From Bacteroidota bacterium (GTDB lineage Bacteria; Bacteroidota; Bacteroidia; Bacteroidales; Dysgonomonadaceae): a stretch of DNA of 64,000 bases. This document shows, in pieces, positions 27,111 through 35,755 of this stretch. The stretch's first letter is position 1, and each line of letters starts with the position of its first letter. The position numbers and the translations under genes were made by a program. Under the pieces are notes generated by a model. That model worked only from the letters and a program-made list of their open reading frames with translations, ran no database searches and was not told where the DNA came from. The stretch is from contig JAEZGN010000030.1 of assembly GCA_023437305.1 (NCBI GenBank), positions 1 to 64,000 on the forward strand. Direction: 5' to 3'.

Positions 27111-27421
27111 TACCAACGTACCAACATACCAACAAAGGCTATTAATATTTTGCTAAGTTACTGAAATCAAACAATATCACAAAAATAAAATACACAAATA
27201 TGTGCAGTTTTTATATACCAACAGTACCAACAAACACGATTTTCAACAAAAGTGCACCAACAAACCTAAAAAATCATACCAACATATACCAACAGAAAGC
27301 CAACGTACCAACAAGCTTATTATATATTAATATTATCTTCTAAATAATTAATATATAATATAATACGCCGTTTTTGTGTTGAAAAATAAATTTATTGTTG
27401 GTACGTTGGTACGTTGGTACG
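27111..27421. repeat. ACCAAC iteron region, candidate origin or control site
   Basis: About nine ACCAAC hexamers lie between 27112 and 27312 and three inverted GTTGGT lie at 27397-27418. The first trimer (27112, 27120, 27128) and the inverted trimer (27397, 27405, 27413) have exact 8-base spacing and form a 23-base inverted repeat with one mismatch, about 264 bases apart. An A/T-rich stretch (27313-27390) and a CACATATTTGTG palindrome (27191-27204) lie between. The gene-free region 27070-27704 fits an origin or a regulatory hub. Confidence 0.55.
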
Positions 27422-27659
27422 GTCGAGTGAAAAATATTTTTCAAATATGTGTGTATGTAATTTATTCTATATAGAGAGGGGGTGCGGGGGAGATTTTGAT
27501 AAAACTAAAAAGACATATCCGAAGACATGTTTTTTTAAAACTTTCAGAATACTCTCAAGAGAGAGTCATCAAAAGGTGTTCACTCTCAGCAAACCGTTTT
27601 GTCGCTCCGTCATACTGCCGTCGCTCCCGAAACGATTTGCCTCCGTTCACGAAAAGAAA

Positions 27660-27678
27660 GGCCGACAATAAGTCGGCC
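27660..27678 (-). terminator. terminator of the early operon
   Basis: GGCCGAC / GTCGGCC pair across a 5-base loop; on the minus strand TTTCTTTTC follows. It lies 27 bases after the stop of the 27705-27986 gene. Confidence 0.6.
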
Positions 27679-27704
27679 GTGTATACCCTGAGTAATAAAA
27701 TGTT

Positions 27705-27986
27705 TCAGAGAGGGTTATTCGGTTGTTTGTGATATTTCTTCATCGAACGCTCAATACAAGTCTCTCTGTTTCTATAGTAGTAATCTCTTCCATACTTTCT
27801 GTACTTCTCCGGATTTTTCTTCCTGTCTTCTCGCACTCTTTTATTTCTATCTGTTCGTATTTTGCTTTCTCTATCTTGAATACGTTTACAAGATTTGCAT
27901 ACTCCGTTATACCCGTCTTTACTCCTTGATTTAAAACCAAAATTGTCTATTGGCTTCTCTACTTTACATTTTGCACATGTTTTCAT
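27705..27986 (-). CDS. small zinc-finger HNH-like protein, 93 aa
   Basis: The start is the ATG at 27986 (MKTCAKCKVEKP). The N-terminal CAKC and a CKSC at about residues 30-33 form a zinc knuckle, and the C-terminus is highly basic with Arg/Lys/Tyr repeats. This matches a class of small phage proteins related to HNH-type nucleases or recombination endonuclease VII. No catalytic histidine pair is clear, so nuclease activity is unproven. Confidence 0.55.
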   Translation of the reverse strand: MKTCAKCKVEKPIDNFGFKSRSKDGYNGVCKSCKRIQDRESKIRTDRNKRVREDRKKNPEKYRKYGRDYYYRNRETCIERSMKKYHKQPNNPL

Positions 27987-27990
27987 AATG

Positions 27991-28443
27991 TCAATACTTA
28001 AACTCGGTAAAATGAATAATTTTCTTTGTGCAAGGTTCGTTAAACCATCGGAAGAAGTCTTCTGTAGAGTCGAAACCGTCGTTACGTGCAAAGTCGTGAA
28101 TTTCTGCATCGTTTAGTCGGCGACCATCTACAAATAGTTCAAAAATTATCTTATCATCCCCATTTAAGATAGACCTTAAAGCCTTTATTTCAGAATTGTA
28201 TAAGCTGTATTCATGCGAATCAATAGCTTTTATTTCCAGTATTTGTGTATACATACATTGACCTTCAGCAAAGCATCTATAATTTGGAGTACGTACATCA
28301 TAGGCATGTTGTATAATCATTCCATGCTTCCAACGTCCGTGTATATCGTCACGGATAGTATGTTTCTTTATGCCTTCTTTGATCTTCTGCTCAAAGTTAG
28401 TCGGACTGCCCCACGGGAATTTTTGTTTATAGGATAGTATCAT
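27991..28443 (-). CDS. ASCH/PUA-like domain protein, 150 aa
   Basis: Residues about 10-110 have the ASCH look: KKHTIRDD near 25-32, then WKHGM, a strand pair around YRCFAEGQCMYTQI, and a C-terminal helix-rich part. ASCH domains are thought to bind RNA or modified nucleotides. The gene overlaps the previous one by 4 bases in the early operon. Confidence 0.65.
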   Translation of the reverse strand: MILSYKQKFPWGSPTNFEQKIKEGIKKHTIRDDIHGRWKHGMIIQHAYDVRTPNYRCFAEGQCMYTQILEIKAIDSHEYSLYNSEIKALRSILNGDDKIIFELFVDGRRLNDAEIHDFARNDGFDSTEDFFRWFNEPCTKKIIHFTEFKY

Positions 28444-28790
28444 GGGTGTTTAAAATTAATAAGTTCTTCTAAAGAAAGTGCACTAATATACCATTCACCA
28501 TCTACCATTACAACCTTATGTCGCTCTATAGTCGTTATTGCTCCTGTACCTTCATCTATAAAGTCTTCATTCCAGGAAATAAGACCTCGGATAGATTTTT
28601 TCCTTTCATATATACGTGGGCCTATCTTTATCTTGGCGAAAAATCCTTCTTCTTCTTTATAATTTAGCTGTTTAAGCCGACCGATTATAATAGGCTTTAA
28701 CTCCTCTTTTATTTGAGCAATTCTTTTGTCACATTCATCCCATTCGGTTTTTAATGAGATAAGCTTATCTAATATTGCTTTTTGACTCAT
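28440..28790 (-). CDS. hypothetical protein, 116 aa
   Basis: The N-terminal 40 residues are a charged helix (coiled coil), followed by a beta-rich part. It is coupled to the ASCH gene by an ATGA overlap. The function is unknown. Confidence 0.5.
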   Translation of the reverse strand: MSQKAILDKLISLKTEWDECDKRIAQIKEELKPIIIGRLKQLNYKEEEGFFAKIKIGPRIYERKKSIRGLISWNEDFIDEGTGAITTIERHKVVMVDGEWYISALSLEELINFKHP

Positions 28791-28795
28791 AATCG

Positions 28796-29317
28796 TTATC
28801 TTTTATATATATAATACTGGCGAAGAAATCCTTTCTTTATACAGGCCTGATCGGATAAAGGTGTAATAAATCTATTAAATCCTTCGATCAGTGCATCCCA
28901 TTCGTATTTCAACATGTCTTTATCTGCTTTATGTATGACTTCCGGAAAAGGATATACAAGATCAAATTTTTTAGCAATGACCTTCATTAATTTATCTTCT
29001 ATCGATTGATAATCGGGCATCCGATGTTTTATAGGACTCGGTAAATCGACCAGATAAGCTTCGGCAGCATCGTGCAACAAAGCCTCGAGCTTATATTCTT
29101 TCGGAACCAGGTCGGCACACAAAAGGCTATGCTGAGCTACGGAATAGAACTCGGAACAATGACCTCCAAAACGACAGAGCATCGACAAGGCGTGCGCTAT
29201 ATCTTCGATACATATCATATCTACAGTTGGTGCAAATACATTCATGTAAAGCCCTGAATGAGTGCGTATCGTATTTGGATGCGCTACATTTGATTTATAG
29301 GGTGTTATCCTTTTCAT
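28796..29317 (-). CDS. HD-domain phosphohydrolase, 173 aa
   Basis: A complete HD motif is visible: His63, His82-Asp83 in LLHDAAEAY and Asp91. It resembles the YfbR-like 5'-nucleotidase / phage HD group, which hydrolyse nucleotides. A role in nucleotide pool control during phage replication is likely. It overlaps the downstream 60-aa gene by 4 bases. Confidence 0.75.
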   Translation of the reverse strand: MKRITPYKSNVAHPNTIRTHSGLYMNVFAPTVDMICIEDIAHALSMLCRFGGHCSEFYSVAQHSLLCADLVPKEYKLEALLHDAAEAYLVDLPSPIKHRMPDYQSIEDKLMKVIAKKFDLVYPFPEVIHKADKDMLKYEWDALIEGFNRFITPLSDQACIKKGFLRQYYIYKR

Positions 29318-29496
29318 TTTTTTTTAATTAGTTTATTAGCTTTTACAGTAAGCCATTTTCCATTTATCTTAAAATCTAATGAAGAGCCTTTTTCATAGTC
29401 TCTATCTAATATGTTTTGCCAAATAATCGGTATAAAGTTTATCTTTGGAAACGTTATAGACTCACCTTTTTCAAGTTTTTCAAACCACTCTTTCAT
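29314..29496 (-). CDS. small hypothetical protein, 60 aa
   Basis: This basic protein is translationally coupled on both sides (4-base overlaps). It has no recognised motif. Dense coupling between the HD gene and the membrane-protein gene supports it as real. Confidence 0.5.
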   Translation of the reverse strand: MKEWFEKLEKGESITFPKINFIPIIWQNILDRDYEKGSSLDFKINGKWLTVKANKLIKKK

Positions 29497-29954
29497 ACTT
29501 CTTTATTTTCAGGTTTTACATCTGTTGTTTTTATAAACCGGTATACGGTGATAGGGAAACGATTATTTTCGTTTGCATAATTAAAATCCTGATCGGTAGC
29601 ACACTTATATCCTTCAGCATCGATAAATATCAAATCGCGCGGATTGAGGGTTTCAAAACAGGAATAAAGAGAGCTATTGACATATATTTCGTAACTCGAA
29701 ATTTCGCTTAGCTTTCGGGCGCGCATGAGTATTTTATTATCGGGAAGATATCCGTCTGTTTTATTTTCGGATCTATCGATATTAGGATAGACAAAATAGG
29801 TTGTTACTGCGAAAATGATTAATATTCCACATGCTGCATAGATCGGTTTTGTCAAAAGATCACCAATTATAATGACTAGATAAAATACTACCATTAGCAC
29901 AATCAGTATGATGGCTGTAATGGATATGGATACAAAAAGTTTATTTGTTTTCAT
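29493..29954 (-). CDS. membrane protein with two N-terminal helices, 153 aa
   Basis: Hydrophobic helices lie at about 9-30 and 36-55, followed by a soluble C-terminal domain (about 60-150) beginning PNIDRSENK. That topology leaves both ends on the same side. The gene is in the early operon. Its role is unknown; a membrane-linked early function is possible. Confidence 0.6.
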   Translation of the reverse strand: MKTNKLFVSISITAIILIVLMVVFYLVIIIGDLLTKPIYAACGILIIFAVTTYFVYPNIDRSENKTDGYLPDNKILMRARKLSEISSYEIYVNSSLYSCFETLNPRDLIFIDAEGYKCATDQDFNYANENNRFPITVYRFIKTTDVKPENKEV

Positions 29955-29968
29955 AATATATTCAATTT

Positions 29969-30574
29969 TTATTGTTCATCTTCTTCGATTACAAACTCAT
30001 TACCACTCCATTTGATTTCGTATTCTGCACCGTGAGCCTTTAAATGAGCTTCATGCAATAAACAAAGACCGATACTTTTTCCTGTCTCGTCATGTAAATA
30101 CGCCTCATTGTTTTCTTTTTTATAGGCATCTATATCCGATATGATCACCTCTAATATTTTCCTAGTTTCCTTGTTATCGACAACATCCATGGAAAGAAAT
30201 GCTCCAGAACTATACATGTCTTTTTCAGAAACTAGATTCTTCTTTAAAAAAGTATTAAAAACCATTAGGGTGAGTACAGGACTGGCATAAAACTCTTTTG
30301 TATAGATTGGATCAGATTGTGTAATCAACTCTAAAGATTCATCTAGAGCATAACCAGATAATGTCCTACCGTTAATGTCTATTTTATATAAACCGGTAGT
30401 AGTTTCATCATTCTTTTTTATTGAGTATTCTCCAATATATCGAGATTCTTTTGCTTGATCTGCATTTTCAAATACAGGTATTACTTTTGTTATTATTCCT
30501 ATTTTACCGATATACTTTTTAATAGGACATGATGCAATCTTTACTTTGTCGTTAGCTTTAAATTTTGTTTTCAT
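29969..30574 (-). CDS. hypothetical protein with SH3-like N-terminus, 201 aa
   Basis: Residues 5-70 begin FKANDKVKIASCPIKKYIGKIG, abbreviated to the N/K/G-rich KOW-type start, suggesting a small beta barrel. The rest is acidic and helical with a short basic stretch. It is spaced 14 bases from the next gene. No named family. Confidence 0.5.
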   Translation of the reverse strand: MKTKFKANDKVKIASCPIKKYIGKIGIITKVIPVFENADQAKESRYIGEYSIKKNDETTTGLYKIDINGRTLSGYALDESLELITQSDPIYTKEFYASPVLTLMVFNTFLKKNLVSEKDMYSSGAFLSMDVVDNKETRKILEVIISDIDAYKKENNEAYLHDETGKSIGLCLLHEAHLKAHGAEYEIKWSGNEFVIEEDEQ

Positions 30575-30585
30575 AATATAAATAT

Positions 30586-31086
30586 TTATTGGATTATTGT
30601 TATATCTTTTGCTTTATCGAAATCTATCAAGTCGTATATAGAAGGATGTATTACCATTGAAATTTCTCCGTTATCTTCTTTTGTTAACCGCCATCCATAC
30701 CAATGTCCGTCAGTCTCTGTTTTAATGCCAAATTCATTTAATTGACGAGAGCTGATAGCGAATATTTCTTTATTAAACCTTGCTTCAATTTTCTTTGCAG
30801 CTTTTGTTCTTCGATTTATACGATAACCGATATTTTTATCTTTATCTAACTCTTGCTTATACCCGGGAACTTCTTTAGTAACATCCTCGAAATAACAATG
30901 AGCAAAACTATAGTCGTAACAGAATGAAAAGGCATATCTAAATCCAAGTCCAGATCCTGTTTTTATTTTATACCCGGTTTCTTCTTCAATAATTTGTATT
31001 GCCTTTGTATGCATAAGTTCTTTCTTTTCGAACATTTTTTGCACAATACTAGCTATTTGGCTACCTTGTTGAAATTGAATTTTCAT
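30586..31086 (-). CDS. hypothetical protein, 166 aa
   Basis: A basic soluble protein with repeated Tyr/Phe-rich segments, preceded by an A-rich leader without Shine-Dalgarno sequence. It lies in the early operon between the SH3-like gene and a 68-aa gene. I do not recognise it. Confidence 0.5.
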   Translation of the reverse strand: MKIQFQQGSQIASIVQKMFEKKELMHTKAIQIIEEETGYKIKTGSGLGFRYAFSFCYDYSFAHCYFEDVTKEVPGYKQELDKDKNIGYRINRRTKAAKKIEARFNKEIFAISSRQLNEFGIKTETDGHWYGWRLTKEDNGEISMVIHPSIYDLIDFDKAKDITIIQ

Positions 31087-31106
31087 AATTATTTGTTTTT
31101 TTATTT

Positions 31107-31313
31107 TTATTTACATAATACATATACCGCTAAAAGCTGTTCCTCTGATAGTTTTTCAAGTTTATATTGATCCCAAGTCCATAAATCTTTAAAACCGCCA
31201 ATATACGTTCCACATTTTTTCACTAAGGAATCTTCCATAGCTGTATAAGATGGATTTGTTCCTTTTACAAGATGAATAAGATCTTGTTTGTTGAGAGAAA
31301 GCACTACTGTCAT
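31107..31313 (-). CDS. hypothetical protein, 68 aa
   Basis: This small soluble protein is placed directly downstream of the primase gene (23-base gap). No motif is recognised; the region has high coding density. Confidence 0.5.
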   Translation of the reverse strand: MTVVLSLNKQDLIHLVKGTNPSYTAMEDSLVKKCGTYIGGFKDLWTWDQYKLEKLSEEQLLAVYVLCK

Positions 31314-31336
31314 AATTCTTTGTTTAGAAGTTATTT

Positions 31337-34300
31337 TTAAAAAGGTAAATCATCTTCGTTTTTTTCACTTGGAGGAGTCATCTTGAACATAGGTGGTTCA
31401 TCATCGTTCTTGGGAGGATCTTTGTATTCGATACGCTCAAAATCTATATCAAATTGAGTTTTAAGCATATCATAATTAAACATATGGGCTTGACCGTTTC
31501 GGTCTTTTTTCAATACTTTCAGGTCGGCACGGTTGTTTATCTGTCCGCCGTTTTCGGTAGCTTCTATGTTCCCCCGTTCGATATATCCCGTCTCAGTCCA
31601 ATTGTAGCGAACGCCACGATTATATCCGAGATATGCAGTGTTTGATTTAAAGTTCATAATAAGCGTCTGCATAGGTGCAGCCGTATCTTTACCCACAAAT
31701 CTTTCGTAGTCTGCATATACTGCATTTATATCTAAATAAAGTACATTAGTACCTATTTCGAGATCATGAACCTCTGTTTCTTTCCCTTTCACAACACGAC
31801 GTACTGAAGACTCTGACTTGATACGGAAATCACGGCCAGGTATAATATGCCCTCTAGTAAGTAAAGTATTAATTGCATTAAAGAAGGCAGCAGATTTATT
31901 TGTAGTCGCAATTTGCTCAAGTTGAGATACCACCTGCGTAACGCCAAGTTCGAAAAACGTATCGTATGTAAATGGCAGTTTCAGGCTGGTATGTTGTTCA
32001 ATTAGCTTGCATGTTGCTGTAAGCAATGCAACAGCATTAATTATACGTGTAAGTCCATCAGTATTGGTTACGGTAATCTTTACCTTGTCCTTGAGCAATT
32101 TGATCTCCTTATCAAATATAGATAGATATTCTTTCTCAAAAACCTCACGTAAAGAGAGTATCTCAACAAGTATATTACATAAACCTATTCGCTCATGCTT
32201 TTTCAATAAGTTATAAATTTCTGTTTCATGCTCTGTAAATTCACCTTTAACCACATACGGAACTTCACGAATAATACTACGATTAGACAATGATCCTTGA
32301 CCTTTTTGAGGTGCATCTTCACCTAGTAATACCAAAGGTGAGTTTATCTCTGTACTTGTAGTTGTTTTTGTTGCCGTATCAGCAACTTTGGTGCGCCCTA
32401 CCCCATCTAATACGGCAGCTTTTAGCAACTGAAACATTGGATCTGTCACTTGAGTATCACTATATTCTTCAAGCACGACAGGAACGTTCCGAAATTGCTC
32501 CATCACCATTGTAAGCGACGCAAATGATCCTGTATTAAGGTTGAACAAAGGCATATCAACATCTACGTATAGATTTCTTATACTTGATGCTACCTGAGAT
32601 TTACCTGAAGACGTAGGGCCGATAAAAAACAGTGCGGTAAAGAAACGCCGTTCCTTAAATATGAAATCACGAAAAGCCGATGTAATAGCAAACAATATAG
32701 CCCATTTTCCATTGTTATTTATCTTATATACTTCGTCCATTAATGCCGCCCATTGTTCGAAACTTAGCTTGTTTTTTTCAGGTATATCTTTATACATGAA
32801 AAATGCAGCGCGCTTAAAATTATCGTCTTTATCAAATTCAGATATTCGAATTTCAGAGAATGCCGGCAGATAAAAGTTTTCACCCTCGTGGGTAACTATC
32901 CCTATTTTATCAGCATAGGTAATCTGATATTTTGATTTACCTGTTTCAGGATCTTTTACTTTATGGAATATTGCATTACCGAAAGCAAAAACATCGGAAG
33001 TATGTTGTCCCAGTATACGAAGCTCACGGCAATATGTGAAATCGTATGACATAGCCGCCCAGATATCGTTCCATTGCGCATTTGTTCCCCTGAAATTATA
33101 AGGTCCTTCTTCGATTAGCTTTTCTTTCACCTTATCTATTTTAGCCAGTGTATTACTTTGCCATTCAACATACCGATTATATTCAGGACGCATGTGACGA
33201 AGAAAGACAACACGTTTATTTGCCTGTGATATTTTGTCGTAGACATGTAACATCGGGTCTATCACAAAGTCTGTAATACGTGTATATCCATTTCCTGCAC
33301 TATTCTTATACATATATGCAACGTCTTCACCTTTTTTATTACGCAATGGATAGTGATTATACAGAGAGTGTTTTTTATTTAAAATATCATCTGTGACGAC
33401 ATATTCAGGAAGTTCGGAAGGATCTACAGACGCAATATCTGCCATTTCGGAAAGCCGTTGCTTCTCGAATGTTGCATTATCCTTTTTTGTAGCTAGTATA
33501 GGTTTTAGAATCTTATCGAGGGCTGTCTTATCTATTGCAAGTCGTTTAGCATAGCTCTTTATCATCACCTCACGAGCGGCAGCTTTGAGTTCTGAAATTA
33601 CTTCGGCACAGCGTTCTATCATATCCGATTTAAGCATTCCGTTTGTTTCTCCGGCTATCATATAGCCATATCCTACGATATAGAAGTTACAGAAGTCGTA
33701 ATACGAATCGGAAGAGACAAAGCTTTCTTCATCTTCGGAATCATCGCTGTAGTCACGGTTCGAGTTATAAATAGATGCTTCTACCTGTATATCGAAACCC
33801 TCTTTGAATAGCATTTTTAAGGTTCCGAGTTCGGAAGTTTCTGTATAGGACGGTACAATATTATCTTCGTCGGCTGAAACACGGAAGCGGTTAATCTTAG
33901 TACGTAGCGACTGTATATCGTACGTCGAAGGATTTCCATAGGCGTATACAATGGGACGCTCATGCGAATCTGTCATAAACAGATCTCGGTCGAACGTCAG
34001 CTCACAGATCACCGACTTGTCTTTAGCCAGGAATGCAGAAGCTTCTTCTATACCATAGAAGCCGGGCTTCCAATCTTCTATAACGATCTTGTTTTTGTTC
34101 AGTCCCTGCACACGCTTTTTGATATCGATTGCCGACATCTCGAACAGATTGGCTAGAGACCTGATATATTCTGACTGCAAATCAGTATCGGGAATAGAAG
34201 CAATACATTCGCAAATTGCATCGAGCGCCTCAATACGCTCTTCCTTTTCTTTCTTGCCGGCATCGAGAATATCGAACATGTATTTTTCGAAAGATTGTTC

Positions 34301-35401
34301 GCCTTGTTGTATCTTTTTAGGAAGTGAATCTTTGCCGAGCTTCTTTGCGAGGTCGTCGGGATCTAAACCTTCAGGTAGACGGAAGCAAAGCACAGTCATG
34401 CCATACGACAGGAATGTTTGAATCTGTTTCATACTCGCTTTAATACCTGCTCGGTCGCCATCGTATACCAACACAACCGTATCAGCAAAGCGATGCAATA
34501 TTTTTACCTGTGCATCGGTAAAGGCGGTTCCCGATCCTGCAACGGTATTCTGTAATCCATTTTGTGCAAAGCTAATGACATCGGTCTGCCCTTCTACGAC
34601 ATGTACCTTATGTGTCTCGGATATCCGTTTTTTTGCCTGCCATAAGCCCCATATAGCAATACTTTTGTTGAAAATGTCGGTAGTCGGCGAGTTTATATAC
34701 TTAAAACCATGCTCTGCCTGCCCGGTAAGATCACGTCCTGTAAAACCGATAACACGTCCTTGTAAATCGTAATACGGAAACATAGCCCTATTATAGAATC
34801 GGTCGGATACATTCCCGCTTTCTTCATGCTGCTTGAGTACACCTACAGAGAGCAACGTATCTGTTTTATATCCTTTGGATGGTAACAGCTTTGACAACTG
34901 ATTGCCTCCGGGTGCAAAACCGATACCGTATAGCTTTCGGAAATCTTCAGATATTTCTCGGGTATTGTTGATATAGTTCTGCGTGTCGGCAGAAGATGCA
35001 TAGTTATCTTCAAATTGTTTTTGGGTAGCCGCAAGCGCAATATATTGACTTTCCTTTTGTTTTTCCTTGGCTTCTTCTTCGGGAGTCAGTTGTATTTCGG
35101 GAATATCGATATTGTGCTTCTTGGCTAACAGACGAACGGCAGAAGGAAAAGAAATACCTTCTATTTGCTGTATGAAGTTTATAACACCGCCTTTCTCGGG
35201 ATTGCCACAGGCAAAGCATTTGCAAATCTGTTTCGACGGTGACACGTAAAACGACGGAGACTTGTCGGTATGGAACGGACAGAGGCCTATCCAGTTGACG
35301 CCGCTACGCTTGAGTGAAACATATTCGCTAACTACATCTATGATATCGATATCATTTACCTGATCGATTATATGTTGGGGTATGGCAGTGTTTTGTGACA
35401 T
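31337..35401 (-). CDS. phage primase-ATPase fusion, 1354 aa
   Basis: The N-terminus is DnaG-like: a CHC2 zinc motif (Cys41, His44, Cys62, Cys65), a catalytic core, then a Toprim domain with VVEGQTD near 268-274 and DGD at 314-316. A middle region is followed by an ATPase with Walker A GPTSSGKS near residue 930 and a VVLEEY Walker B. Primase plus helicase in one chain would allow phage-encoded replication initiation. It is much larger than host DnaG. Confidence 0.8.
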   Translation of the reverse strand: MSQNTAIPQHIIDQVNDIDIIDVVSEYVSLKRSGVNWIGLCPFHTDKSPSFYVSPSKQICKCFACGNPEKGGVINFIQQIEGISFPSAVRLLAKKHNIDIPEIQLTPEEEAKEKQKESQYIALAATQKQFEDNYASSADTQNYINNTREISEDFRKLYGIGFAPGGNQLSKLLPSKGYKTDTLLSVGVLKQHEESGNVSDRFYNRAMFPYYDLQGRVIGFTGRDLTGQAEHGFKYINSPTTDIFNKSIAIWGLWQAKKRISETHKVHVVEGQTDVISFAQNGLQNTVAGSGTAFTDAQVKILHRFADTVVLVYDGDRAGIKASMKQIQTFLSYGMTVLCFRLPEGLDPDDLAKKLGKDSLPKKIQQGEQSFEKYMFDILDAGKKEKEERIEALDAICECIASIPDTDLQSEYIRSLANLFEMSAIDIKKRVQGLNKNKIVIEDWKPGFYGIEEASAFLAKDKSVICELTFDRDLFMTDSHERPIVYAYGNPSTYDIQSLRTKINRFRVSADEDNIVPSYTETSELGTLKMLFKEGFDIQVEASIYNSNRDYSDDSEDEESFVSSDSYYDFCNFYIVGYGYMIAGETNGMLKSDMIERCAEVISELKAAAREVMIKSYAKRLAIDKTALDKILKPILATKKDNATFEKQRLSEMADIASVDPSELPEYVVTDDILNKKHSLYNHYPLRNKKGEDVAYMYKNSAGNGYTRITDFVIDPMLHVYDKISQANKRVVFLRHMRPEYNRYVEWQSNTLAKIDKVKEKLIEEGPYNFRGTNAQWNDIWAAMSYDFTYCRELRILGQHTSDVFAFGNAIFHKVKDPETGKSKYQITYADKIGIVTHEGENFYLPAFSEIRISEFDKDDNFKRAAFFMYKDIPEKNKLSFEQWAALMDEVYKINNNGKWAILFAITSAFRDFIFKERRFFTALFFIGPTSSGKSQVASSIRNLYVDVDMPLFNLNTGSFASLTMVMEQFRNVPVVLEEYSDTQVTDPMFQLLKAAVLDGVGRTKVADTATKTTTSTEINSPLVLLGEDAPQKGQGSLSNRSIIREVPYVVKGEFTEHETEIYNLLKKHERIGLCNILVEILSLREVFEKEYLSIFDKEIKLLKDKVKITVTNTDGLTRIINAVALLTATCKLIEQHTSLKLPFTYDTFFELGVTQVVSQLEQIATTNKSAAFFNAINTLLTRGHIIPGRDFRIKSESSVRRVVKGKETEVHDLEIGTNVLYLDINAVYADYERFVGKDTAAPMQTLIMNFKSNTAYLGYNRGVRYNWTETGYIERGNIEATENGGQINNRADLKVLKKDRNGQAHMFNYDMLKTQFDIDFERIEYKDPPKNDDEPPMFKMTPPSEKNEDDLPF

Positions 35402-35437
35402 TTTATGCTGCTTTTAATAGTTTATCAATAATAGTAT

Positions 35438-35755
35438 TCATGTAAATTCAAATGTTTTAGCACTACCAGAATCAAATCTCACTTGACGAATAGTTGTTTT
35501 AAAAGGAAAATCCTCTTTCTTTACCTGGTCTAGAGTATCTTTTATCCGTTTTGAGTCTGTAAAAAATTTACATTCTTGGCCTTCGTGTCTAATTCTTACT
35601 ATGTACCGGTTAGGCCCTTGACTTGTTTTTATGCCTGATTCGTAATCAATAATCTGTATTTCACAGTTTAGAATATCGGTAATAGATATCCTTGGTACTC
35701 TAAATATTGCTTTATCATCAATTGGCTTAATACCAAGATCTGAGAACTTCTTCAT
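35438..35755 (-). CDS. candidate DGR accessory protein, 105 aa
   Basis: The ATG at 35755 lies inside the end of the reverse transcriptase gene (29-base overlap), so the two are co-expressed. It is a basic beta-rich small protein that could be an OB-fold or nucleic-acid binder. It does not resemble the helical Avd proteins known from other retroelements. Position makes it a candidate helper of the retroelement, but it could equally belong to the replication gene block. Confidence 0.5.
   Translation of the reverse strand: MKKFSDLGIKPIDDKAIFRVPRISITDILNCEIQIIDYESGIKTSQGPNRYIVRIRHEGQECKFFTDSKRIKDTLDQVKKEDFPFKTTIRQVRFDSGSAKTFEFT

Noticed and set aside
27111..27421. ACCAAC clusters as a CRISPR or telomere-like repeat
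   Set aside because: Repeats are 6-8 bases with irregular gaps and inverted copies; this is iteron style.
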